A program made the translations under genes and the position numbers. DNA of 64,000 nt from CAXBNB01 sp040151475 (GTDB lineage: Bacteria > Bacteroidota > Bacteroidia > Cytophagales > Cyclobacteriaceae). Under the pieces are notes generated by a model. The model did not search any database and was not told the DNA's origin. It saw only the letters and a program-made list of their open reading frames with translations. This document shows positions 55,577 to 62,938 of the stretch, one piece after another (position 1 is the stretch's first letter; each line of letters opens with the position of its first letter). The DNA lies in the NCBI RefSeq assembly GCF_040151475.1, contig NZ_JBDKWG010000147.1:62001-126000 (forward strand). The letters are read 5' to 3'.

Positions 55577-57292
55577 ATGAACACCATAAAATACGAACTT
55601 TCTTTTCCAAATCCATTGACCCACTTCATTCATATTACGATGTACATTAATGACATCAACTCTGAGGAACTGGAGTTGATATTGCCAGACTGGCGTCCGG
55701 GAAGGTATGAGTTGTCAAACTACGTCTCTAACATCAAGGAATTTAAGATCTTTAGTAAAAATGAAGATGTTGTTGATTTTAGAAAAAAAGAAAAAAACAA
55801 ATGGATAGCAAACACCTCTAAACATAAGGGCATCAAAATAAAATATACCTACTATGCCAACAGAATGGATGCCGGTGGATCTGTGGTCAATGAAGAACAG
55901 GTATATATAAATTTTATCAATTGCCTGTTATATTATCAGGGCATGCTAGATCAGCAACTCGAAGTTTCAATTGATGTGCCTGTCAATTACCTCTCATCAT
56001 GTAGCCTTCAGAAAAAAGAAAACAATACTTATCTGGCGAAAAACTATGCTGAGCTGGTTGATTCGCCATTCATATCCAGTGAATCTCTTAAAAGATTGAT
56101 TTACCATTCTGCCAGCACAGAATTCAATATTTATATCTTAGGAGAATGCCCTCTGGAAGACGCTCAGATTATCAATGATTTCAAAAAATTTACTGATCTC
56201 CAAATCAAACAAATGAATGGGTTTCCTTCAGGTAAATTTGATTTCATAGTACATTCTCTTCCTTATCGCCATTATCATGGAGTAGAGCACCAAAACTCTA
56301 CAGTGCTGGTACTTGGACCAAACACTGCGGAAAGTAAAGAGAAGTATTGCATGGATTTGCTTGGCGTAGCATCACATGAACTATTCCACGCCTGGAATGT
56401 CACAAGAATTCGCCCTGCCGAAATGATGCCCTACGATTATTCGAAGGAAAACTATTACGAAACAGGGTTTGTAACAGAAGGCTTTACGACCTATTATGGA
56501 GATCTGTTTTTAGCACGCAGTGGTGTATTCGATGAAATCCAGTATTTGAACGAATTAAATACTATTTTCAAAAGACATTTTGAAAACTACGGAAGGCATA
56601 ATTTATCGTTAACAGATTCTTCCTTTGACCTGTGGATTGATGGCTACAAGAAATTATTGCCTTCCAGAAAAGTATCGATATACGTAAAAGGAGCAACCGT
56701 GGCACTTATGCTTGACCTTACCATCAGAAAACACTCTTCAAACCAACACAGTCTGGACGATATAATGACTGAATTGTGGAACAATTTCGGGAAAATAGAA
56801 AAAGGATACTCCAAACAAGATGTCTATGATTTGATCAATAAATACGCTGGAGCTCAAGCCAATGCCTTTATCGAGAAGTATTATGAGGGGATAGTACCAG
56901 TGGAAAATGAATTGAAAGAATTACTAGCCTATATCGGTTGTGAGTTGACAACCAAAAATCACCCTGAATCTTCAGCTTCCCTCTTAGGATTTAGAACAGA
57001 AACCAATAGCTTAGGTACTATTATTACAGAAATAGCTCCCAACTCAATTGCGGAGAAACATCTATCCGTTGGTGATGAAATATTGACAATAAACGAAAAA
57101 AAGGTGGTAGAAGAAGGATTGACTCTATTCAGTGAAAACTGTACTCTACTTATTAAAAGGAATCACAAAGAAAAGCTCGTCACACTTTTAGCCAACGATG
57201 AGAGGTACTATCAAATTTATGAAATCACTCGTGACTCTCATGCTACAGATCAATGTAAAGAAAACTTTAAACTTTGGATTGGTAATGAATAA
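55577..57292 (+). CDS. M61-family metallopeptidase with PDZ domain
   Basis: The product is a glycyl-aminopeptidase-like M61 enzyme of 571 residues if read from the ATG at 55577 (MNTIKYELSF); a TTG five codons upstream is less likely. The N-terminal beta domain (PDWRPGRYELSNYVSNI) is typical. The zinc motif HELFH lies at residues 267-271, followed by NVTRIRPAEM and the Glu of VTEGFTTYYGDL. A PDZ domain covers about 465-545 (SLGTIITEIAPNSIAEKHLSVGDEILTIN). It has no signal peptide, so it is cytoplasmic or membrane-associated. Confidence 0.9.
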   Translation: MNTIKYELSFPNPLTHFIHITMYINDINSEELELILPDWRPGRYELSNYVSNIKEFKIFSKNEDVVDFRKKEKNKWIANTSKHKGIKIKYTYYANRMDAGGSVVNEEQVYINFINCLLYYQGMLDQQLEVSIDVPVNYLSSCSLQKKENNTYLAKNYAELVDSPFISSESLKRLIYHSASTEFNIYILGECPLEDAQIINDFKKFTDLQIKQMNGFPSGKFDFIVHSLPYRHYHGVEHQNSTVLVLGPNTAESKEKYCMDLLGVASHELFHAWNVTRIRPAEMMPYDYSKENYYETGFVTEGFTTYYGDLFLARSGVFDEIQYLNELNTIFKRHFENYGRHNLSLTDSSFDLWIDGYKKLLPSRKVSIYVKGATVALMLDLTIRKHSSNQHSLDDIMTELWNNFGKIEKGYSKQDVYDLINKYAGAQANAFIEKYYEGIVPVENELKELLAYIGCELTTKNHPESSASLLGFRTETNSLGTIITEIAPNSIAEKHLSVGDEILTINEKKVVEEGLTLFSENCTLLIKRNHKEKLVTLLANDERYYQIYEITRDSHATDQCKENFKLWIGNE

Positions 57293-57314
57293 ATTGTTGC
57301 AATCCACCTACAAA

Positions 57315-58205
57315 TTAATCCACAAAACGCTTTAATATTTTCTTATAAGCATCAATGCGTCGATCCCGGAAAAACGGCCATATGCGACGTACATCTTCCG
57401 AATGAGATATGCTCACTTCAAGCACCTGATTTTCTTCCTGGTCAGAAGAAGACTGCTGAAGTATTTCGCCTTGCGGGCCCGCTACAAAGCTATTTCCCCA
57501 AAACTGAATGCCATTGGTCTGCCCGGACGGATCAGATTCGTGACCAGTTCTGTTTACTGATACAACCGGAATGCCATTGGCTACTGCATGACCCCTTTGT
57601 GAGATCATCCATGCGTCCAGTTGACGCTTTTTTTCATCTGCTGAATCCGTTGATTCCCAACCTATCGCTGTAGGATATATAAGCAAATCTGCACCTTGCA
57701 ATGCCATCAAACGGGCAGCTTCAGGATACCACTGATCCCAGCAAACCAACACTCCCAATTTTCCCAAAGAAGTTTCAATCGGTTTAAAACCCAAATCTCC
57801 CGGCGTGAAATAAAATTTTTCGTAGTAAGCAGGATCATCAGGAATGTGCATCTTTCGGTATTTTCCGGCAATACTACCATCCTTTTCAAATACTACAGCC
57901 GTATTATGATAAATACCGGGTGCACGCTTTTCAAACAAAGAAGTAACCAGTACAATACTCAATGCTTTGGCTAAGGCTCCAAATCTCCTAGTGGAAGAAC
58001 CGGGAATTGATTCGGCCAAATCAAAGACATCTACGTCTTCCGTCTGGCAAAAATAAGTGGAGTTGTGCAACTCCTGCAGTACCACAAGTTGTACTCCATT
58101 GGCTGCACAATCTTTGATGTTCTTTTCCAGTTTGCAAATATTTGCTTCTATGTCAACAGTATTAGCCTGCTGAACAATTCCAATTTTAATGACTTTTGAA
58201 TTCAT
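57315..58205 (-). CDS. aguB: N-carbamoylputrescine amidase
   Basis: The enzyme hydrolyses N-carbamoylputrescine to putrescine, CO2 and ammonia. The nitrilase-superfamily catalytic triad is visible: Glu in VVLQELHNSTYF, Lys in GKYRKMHIPDD and Cys in LGVLVCWDQWYPEAARLMAL. The form YYEKFYFTPGD is characteristic of AguB. The start is the ATG at 58205, which overlaps the aguA stop codon by 4 bases (ATGA); the open frame extends to 58277 inside aguA but that part is not used. The product is 296 residues, normal for the family. Confidence 0.93.
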   Translation of the reverse strand: MNSKVIKIGIVQQANTVDIEANICKLEKNIKDCAANGVQLVVLQELHNSTYFCQTEDVDVFDLAESIPGSSTRRFGALAKALSIVLVTSLFEKRAPGIYHNTAVVFEKDGSIAGKYRKMHIPDDPAYYEKFYFTPGDLGFKPIETSLGKLGVLVCWDQWYPEAARLMALQGADLLIYPTAIGWESTDSADEKKRQLDAWMISQRGHAVANGIPVVSVNRTGHESDPSGQTNGIQFWGNSFVAGPQGEILQQSSSDQEENQVLEVSISHSEDVRRIWPFFRDRRIDAYKKILKRFVD

Positions 58206-59221
58206 GATATCACCCCCTCCGGGTATTGCATAGTGACACAATGCAACGAACCGTGTTGCTTGGTCAAAGATGTACAATTTATTCCTATTACTTCTCTATC
58301 AGGGAAAACGGATTGCAAAATCCGTTGTGCTTCCTTATCTTTTTTACTTCCGTAAAACGGCAACAATACTGCGCTATTAATAATCAAGAAATTGGCATAA
58401 GTTGCTGGCAATCTTTCATTTTCAAAAAAGAGCGGGTCAGCCATTGGCAAAGCAACCAGCTTATACGGAACACCTTCTTTAGTTTTGAAATCTTTGAGCT
58501 CCGATTCCATTTTTGACAATGCCTCAAAATGCTCATCTTCTGAATCAGAACATTTCACGTAGGCAATCGTGTTTTCATTGCAAAATCTGGCGAGTGTATC
58601 TATATGACTGTCGGTATCGTCACCTGACAAATAGCCGTGATTGAGCCAAAGAACTCTTTGTGCACCCAACCAAGTTTTTAGGTAATCTTCAATTTGTGTT
58701 TTGGAAAACTGAGGGTTGCGACTTTCTGACAAAAGACACTCTGAAGTGGTAAGGATTGTTCCTTTCCCGTCAGATTCAATACTTCCTCCCTCAAGGATAA
58801 AATCATTGTGGTCTTTGTAGCCAACCTCAGGGTTAAAAATTTCAGCATCGCAAAGTACTTTTGTGATTATATTGTCCTTATCGGATCGGAATTTACTTCC
58901 CCAACCATTGAATCCAAAATCTAAAATTACAGGCCCTCCATTGTCCAATACTGTGATGCCACCGTGATCTCTTGCCCAGGTATCATTAGAATCTTGCTCT
59001 GAAAAAACAATATTTTCCATGTTGCAGTCAGTCAGCAATTCCTGTACCTCTGCTTGGTTTTTACAAACCACCAATAGTTTTTGCCTACTGGATATTTCCC
59101 TAGCAATTTCTATAAAACACTCATTCACTTCATCGAGCATATAAGACCAATCAGTACCTTTATGTGGCCAAGTGAGTTGCACCGCACTTTGTGGGTGCCA
59201 TTCAGGGGGAAGAAAAAACAT
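58202..59221 (-). CDS. aguA: Agmatine deiminase
   Basis: The enzyme converts agmatine to N-carbamoylputrescine, the step before AguB. The 339-residue product has the family signs PPEWHPQSAVQLTWPHKGTDW at the N-terminus (shown in part), NDTWARDHGGITV near residue 81, LEGGSIESDGKGTILTT, LNHGYLSGDDTDSHIDTLARF, and the catalytic Cys328 in GSLHCVTMQYP. The two genes form a complete route from agmatine to putrescine. Its start at 59221 lies 24 bases after the toxin stop codon. Confidence 0.95.
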   Translation of the reverse strand: MFFLPPEWHPQSAVQLTWPHKGTDWSYMLDEVNECFIEIAREISSRQKLLVVCKNQAEVQELLTDCNMENIVFSEQDSNDTWARDHGGITVLDNGGPVILDFGFNGWGSKFRSDKDNIITKVLCDAEIFNPEVGYKDHNDFILEGGSIESDGKGTILTTSECLLSESRNPQFSKTQIEDYLKTWLGAQRVLWLNHGYLSGDDTDSHIDTLARFCNENTIAYVKCSDSEDEHFEALSKMESELKDFKTKEGVPYKLVALPMADPLFFENERLPATYANFLIINSAVLLPFYGSKKDKEAQRILQSVFPDREVIGINCTSLTKQHGSLHCVTMQYPEGVIS

Positions 59222-59245
59222 ATTATATTGTAGTGATCTTATTTG

Positions 59246-59539
59246 TCATATCCGTTTAAAGGATTGTTGTCGGTTATCAAAGAAATTTAAAACAACAATT
59301 CCCTTTTTAGTAACCCGATAGAACAATTTATTGTGTTTGGTTAATCGGAAACCACGAATGCGATGTTCCGAATTTTCCAGCGTGCCTAAATATGGCCATT
59401 CTGCAAGTAACTCTATAATGCTATATGTTCTGACTACAAAATTCTTTACAACAGTTGGATTCCATTCTACCTCCAGAAACTCAATAATTTCATTAAACTT
59501 CCGGTTTGCTCTTTTAGTCCAGATTATTGATCTAACCAC
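59246..59539 (-). CDS. RelE/ParE-family toxin
   Basis: The 97-residue product is of RelE/ParE type: IIWTKRANRKFNEIIEFLEVEWN at the N-terminus, the helix VVRTYSIIELLAEWPYLGTLENSE, then IRGFRLTKHNKLFYRVTKKGIVVLNFFDNRQ. The short and basic form is like ParE/RelE members that act on gyrase or on ribosome-bound mRNA; which one cannot be told. The start is a GTG at 59539. It overlaps the antitoxin by 16 bases. Confidence 0.85.
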   Translation of the reverse strand: MVRSIIWTKRANRKFNEIIEFLEVEWNPTVVKNFVVRTYSIIELLAEWPYLGTLENSEHRIRGFRLTKHNKLFYRVTKKGIVVLNFFDNRQQSFKRI

Positions 59540-59763
59540 TTGACATGCCTTTCTTTTACTAAAGCGTGACTCAAGGTCTCGTCTGGCTTAAGGCTTTCAT
59601 CAAAAGCCAACAAAAGTTCCTTTTTTTCGGATTCTGTCAATTCGTTCCATAGTTCACCAGTCTGGTTTTTGCTAAGACTTTTGATCAGTTCCAGCGACCC
59701 TTTTAGTAAACTCTCATCCTCTATACCATCAATAAGTTTATGAAATTCTTCTTTGGTTTTCAT
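59524..59763 (-). CDS. Antitoxin of the RelE/ParE pair
   Basis: The 79-residue acidic, helical product lies immediately upstream of the toxin with a 16-base overlap, the usual antitoxin-first order. KTKEEFHKLIDGIEDESLLKGSLELIKSL resembles addiction-module antitoxins of Bacteroidota (given in part), and the C-terminus (LSHALVKERHVKWL) would wrap the toxin. No DNA-binding motif is obvious. The start is ATG at 59763. Confidence 0.75.
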   Translation of the reverse strand: MKTKEEFHKLIDGIEDESLLKGSLELIKSLSKNQTGELWNELTESEKKELLLAFDESLKPDETLSHALVKERHVKWLDQ

Positions 59764-59807
59764 ATTATCCTAAGTTTAAAGTATAAAGATATGGATTTTT
59801 CAATTAT

Positions 59808-60410
59808 CTACTGCTTTTTGATTCCCAACCACTCCTTAGTCACTTCATTCAAGGACTTTACTTTGTATTCAAAATCACCTTTGAGTTTGTCACGGATTGC
59901 GCCCATATTGTCCAACACTTCCTGTATCGACTCAGGAATTTCTTCATTGAGAAATTCCTTTATCCTTTTGGCTACTGTAGGAGATTTACCATTGGTCGAG
60001 ATTGCAATTTTCAAATCGCCTTTTTGCACGATCGAACCAAGGTAAAAATCACAAAGGTCGGGTTTGTCTGCTACGTTGCAGAGCAACCTTCGTTCTTTGG
60101 TCATTTTTTTTATTTCGGCATTGAGTCCATTGTCATTGGTAGCCAGTATCACCAATTCCATTCCGTCCAGATCGGTGGCTTCAAATTTCTTCTCCTGTAA
60201 AGAAATATTGGGGTAATTAGAGGCAATCTCCCTCACTTCCTCAATAAATTCCATAGCAACAATTTTAATCCGAGTTTCAGGACTATTGCCTAACACCGCT
60301 TCTAGTTTTTCCAAGCCAATATTCCTTCCCCCAACTATCAGAAGTTGCAATGTTTCCAGTTTTAAAAAAACCGGAAAAAGGGTATTCTTAGTAGTAGGAG
60401 AATTACTCAT
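59808..60410 (-). CDS. Precorrin-2 dehydrogenase / sirohydrochlorin ferrochelatase domain (siroheme synthase)
   Basis: The 200-residue Met8/CysG-N-type protein makes siroheme from precorrin-2 by NAD-dependent dehydrogenation and iron insertion. It has FPVFLKLETLQLLIVGGRNIGLEKLEAVL at the start (Rossmann motif GGRNIG), LVILATNDNGLNAEI, RRLLCNVADKPDLCDFYLGSIVQKGDLKIAISTNGKSPTVAKRIKEFL in the middle (key parts NVAD and ISTNGKSP), and a helical tail. It serves the siroheme-dependent reductase encoded directly upstream. Its ATG lies only 18 bases beyond the reductase terminator. Confidence 0.9.
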   Translation of the reverse strand: MSNSPTTKNTLFPVFLKLETLQLLIVGGRNIGLEKLEAVLGNSPETRIKIVAMEFIEEVREIASNYPNISLQEKKFEATDLDGMELVILATNDNGLNAEIKKMTKERRLLCNVADKPDLCDFYLGSIVQKGDLKIAISTNGKSPTVAKRIKEFLNEEIPESIQEVLDNMGAIRDKLKGDFEYKVKSLNEVTKEWLGIKKQ

Positions 60411-60428
60411 ATCAGCATGAAATTAAAA

Positions 60429-60456
60429 AAAGCCTAAATATCTCTATTTAGGCTTT
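60429..60456 (-). terminator. Intrinsic terminator after the sulfite/nitrite reductase gene
   Basis: On the minus strand AAAGCCTAAATA and TATTTAGGCTTT form a perfect 12-bp stem with the loop GAGA, followed by an uninterrupted T-run. It starts 21 bases after the reductase stop and ends just before the siroheme synthase gene, which must rely on read-through or its own start. Confidence 0.8.
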
Positions 60457-60477
60457 CCATAGTCTTTTTTAAAGGTG

Positions 60478-62610
60478 TTAAGCCTGAACAGCAGAGTCAA
60501 CCAATTCGGAAACGGTTGTTTTTTGAACCTGTCCTAAAAAATATTCGGCTGCTGCCAAATACTTTTCAGCAAACTCAGCTGAAGCCTCATTTTTATTGAT
60601 TTCTAATACTTGGTCTTTAAACGAACCTTCACTACTCCATATTTTGGCATCAGCAAACTGCTCATCCATATTATTAAGGATACCAATTTGGGTATTCACT
60701 TCTATGCTTTTGTCCGTCAACAGAGCTTTAGCTGCATTGATGAATGTATTGTATGAATGGTATATGGCATCAGCATATTGATTGGCTTCCAAGGCTTCCT
60801 TAGACCAAACAAGTTTTTCTTCTGCATCAAACAACAAAGTAGATACCAAGTCAATGATTACACCGGCGCATTCGCCTACTTCAGTCTCCACAGCAAACTG
60901 ATCTGCTTTACCCCAGTCGATATAATCTGAAGGCTGCAATGTAGATTGATCTGCAAAAGGCTTTAACATTTGATAGAAGTAATCTTTTGTTTGTCTTCTG
61001 TAGTAATCAGCGTAGTATTCACCGTCATTGCTATTTTCATTATAATCTTCCAAAAGACACCTTAAAACCTGCGGTCCTTTTTTACTTGGAATTTTAATTA
61101 CTTTTTCGGCAAGATACCCTTCTCCATTTGGCCTTGTTCCTCCACCCAGCAATACCTGAAGTGCAGGGAATACTTTTTTAGTTTCCTTGTTTTTCAAAGA
61201 ACTACCATGAAAACCAATACTTCCAATACCATGTTGACCACAAGAGTTAGGACATCCACTTATTTTGATTTGGATATCATTATTACTGATAAAATCAGGA
61301 TATTCGTTGATAATCACTTTCTCCAATTCCAGTGCAATATGGGTACTGTCAGAAACACCTAAGTTACAAGAGTCCGTTCCAGGACATGCCATGACATCTG
61401 CCGTACTTCCAAAACCCGGATCGGCAAGGTTCAATTTATGTAACGCAAGGAACAGCCCGCTCAAGGCTTCCTTAGTAACAAACCTTAATACGTACCCTTG
61501 ATTTACTGTAACACGAATATCATCCGCTGCAAATTTCTTCACCACATCAGCAAAAAGATGTGCTTTGGCTGCACTCATATCTCCATTTGGCAATTTGATG
61601 GCTACTCCAAAATATCCATCCTGTTTTTGCGCAAATACATTGGTCTTTTCCCACGAATTGTATTTGGCAGCAAGAGCTTCCGGTATCTCTACAGCATCTA
61701 CAGGTGACGGCAACACTGCATCAGGCACAATGTTTCTGTCTATCTTATATGATTTTACTTTGATTGACTTCCATTCTTCTTGTACCAGTTTCAATACTTC
61801 CTCTACACCTATATCGTTCATCAAAAACTTGAAACGCGCTTTTACCCTTCTTTTTCTTTCACCATATCTATCAAAAACACGAAGAACTGCCTCGGTAAAT
61901 GGTATGATCTGGTCTTCTTCCAAAAACTCATAACCCAGCACTGCAGTTAAAGGCTGAGCACCCAGTCCACCTCCAAGCATCACCCTAAAGCCTCGTTTTT
62001 CTTCTCCGTCAACTACTTTCACTTTAGGAATGAATCCTATGTCATGAATAAATGAGATGCCTGTATCGGCATCACTAGATGAAAATGAAATTTTGAATTT
62101 TCTGCCCATTTCCTGACACACAGGATTTCTCAGGAAGTAACGGAAAGTTTCTTCTGCATAAGGAGATACATCAAATGGTTCTTGTGGATCTATGCCTGAC
62201 TTAGGAGAAGCTGTTACATTTCTTACTGTATTGCCACAAGCTTCACGAGTTGTTATACTGTCTTGTTCCAATTTCGCCCACAACTCAGGAGTTTTTTCCA
62301 GACTTACATAGTGAATTTGTATATCTTGTCTGGTGGTAGCATGCAAATTTGCACTTCCGTATTCAGTGGAGATATCAGCGATTCGTTTCATCTGACTGGT
62401 AGTCATTCTGCCAAACGGAATCTTGATTCTTACCATCTGTACCCCTGGTTGCCTCTGACCATAAACACCCCTTGCCAGCCTTAAGCTTCTAAACTTGTCC
62501 GGGTCAATTTTCCCCTCCTTAAATAGCTCAATTCTATTCGCCAGGTCAATAATGTCTTTCTCAACGACAGGGTTGTTGAGGTCTTCTAGTTCACTTCTAA
62601 AACTTCTCAT
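60478..62610 (-). CDS. Siroheme-dependent sulfite/nitrite reductase with C-terminal helical (HEPN-like) extension
   Basis: The enzyme reduces sulfite to sulfide or nitrite to ammonia with six electrons. It has the ferredoxin-like half domains and siroheme/4Fe-4S domains of the family (QMVRIKIPFGRMT, LHATTRQDIQIHY, TREACGNTVRNVTAS). The cluster cysteines are Cys409 and Cys415 (ACPGTDSC) and Cys453 and Cys457 (SGCPNSC). About 140 residues at the C-terminus form a helical extension seen in Bacteroidota members and often called HEPN-like. The frame opens at 62649, but that codon lies in the loop of a terminator hairpin; the ATG at 62610 (MRSFRSEL) is the likely start, giving 710 residues. A polycysteine leader ORF and terminator precede it, which points to cysteine-regulated sulfite reduction. 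Confidence 0.9.
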   Translation of the reverse strand: MRSFRSELEDLNNPVVEKDIIDLANRIELFKEGKIDPDKFRSLRLARGVYGQRQPGVQMVRIKIPFGRMTTSQMKRIADISTEYGSANLHATTRQDIQIHYVSLEKTPELWAKLEQDSITTREACGNTVRNVTASPKSGIDPQEPFDVSPYAEETFRYFLRNPVCQEMGRKFKISFSSSDADTGISFIHDIGFIPKVKVVDGEEKRGFRVMLGGGLGAQPLTAVLGYEFLEEDQIIPFTEAVLRVFDRYGERKRRVKARFKFLMNDIGVEEVLKLVQEEWKSIKVKSYKIDRNIVPDAVLPSPVDAVEIPEALAAKYNSWEKTNVFAQKQDGYFGVAIKLPNGDMSAAKAHLFADVVKKFAADDIRVTVNQGYVLRFVTKEALSGLFLALHKLNLADPGFGSTADVMACPGTDSCNLGVSDSTHIALELEKVIINEYPDFISNNDIQIKISGCPNSCGQHGIGSIGFHGSSLKNKETKKVFPALQVLLGGGTRPNGEGYLAEKVIKIPSKKGPQVLRCLLEDYNENSNDGEYYADYYRRQTKDYFYQMLKPFADQSTLQPSDYIDWGKADQFAVETEVGECAGVIIDLVSTLLFDAEEKLVWSKEALEANQYADAIYHSYNTFINAAKALLTDKSIEVNTQIGILNNMDEQFADAKIWSSEGSFKDQVLEINKNEASAEFAEKYLAAAEYFLGQVQKTTVSELVDSAVQA

Positions 62611-62634
62611 CTTTATCTTTGTGTTATGCAACAA

Positions 62635-62668
62635 AAAAGCCTTTCTCATTAATTTAAGAAAGGCTTTT
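62635..62668 (-). terminator. Leader terminator (attenuator) before the reductase gene
   Basis: On the minus strand AAAAGCCTTTCT and AGAAAGGCTTTT form a perfect 12-bp stem with a 10-base loop; the second arm runs into six consecutive T. It sits 20 bases downstream of the leader ORF stop and 24 bases upstream of the reductase ATG at 62610. As an intrinsic terminator inside a 5' leader it would block entry into the gene unless disrupted. Confidence 0.8.
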
Positions 62669-62688
62669 GTTATATTTTATATTTAAAA

Positions 62689-62787
62689 TCAAAATAATAA
62701 ATTGTAACCCTTCTCTTGCATATATATACAACAGCAGCAATATGTCAATTTATCAGTTTGGGTAATATCGTCTAATCTCTGAATCAT
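62689..62787 (-). CDS. Leader peptide with four consecutive cysteine codons
   Basis: A 32-codon ORF starts with ATG at 62787 and ends with TGA at 62689. Its central part reads LTYCCCCIYM, with TGC TGC TGT TGT at 62739-62728. It ends 20 bases before a perfect terminator hairpin, and the first gene downstream is the siroheme-dependent reductase that supplies sulfide for cysteine. A run of four cysteines is very unlikely by chance. The layout is that of a classical leader-peptide attenuator sensing charged cysteine tRNA. Alternatively the region is a promoter-proximal spacer and the ORF is fortuitous. Too short for similarity-based gene calling, it would usually be missed. Confidence 0.65.
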   Translation of the reverse strand: MIQRLDDITQTDKLTYCCCCIYMQEKGYNLLF

Positions 62788-62938
62788 TAATGTCTGCTAA
62801 GAACGCAAAATATAATTTCAAGGTTCAAAGATAATGTAGAAAAATTTAAGGTAATATTTAAAACCTTCTTCTTTTGCAAAAAAGTATTCCCACCAAAAAG
62901 GATCGAATGTCCCTTATCCCGATTTAAACCCAATAGGG

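Noticed and set aside
58206..58277. Longer start of the N-carbamoylputrescine amidase
   Set aside because: The extra 24 residues lie wholly inside aguA; the ATG at 58205 gives the usual 4-base overlap and the family length.
62611..62649. Longer reductase start at 62649
   Set aside because: This ATG lies in the loop of the leader terminator hairpin and the extra 13 residues do not belong to the family; the ATG at 62610 is better.
62611..62938. SAM-type riboswitch before the reductase
   Set aside because: I looked for the conserved elements of SAM-I and SAM-II in the leader and found none; the polycysteine ORF explains the terminator better.
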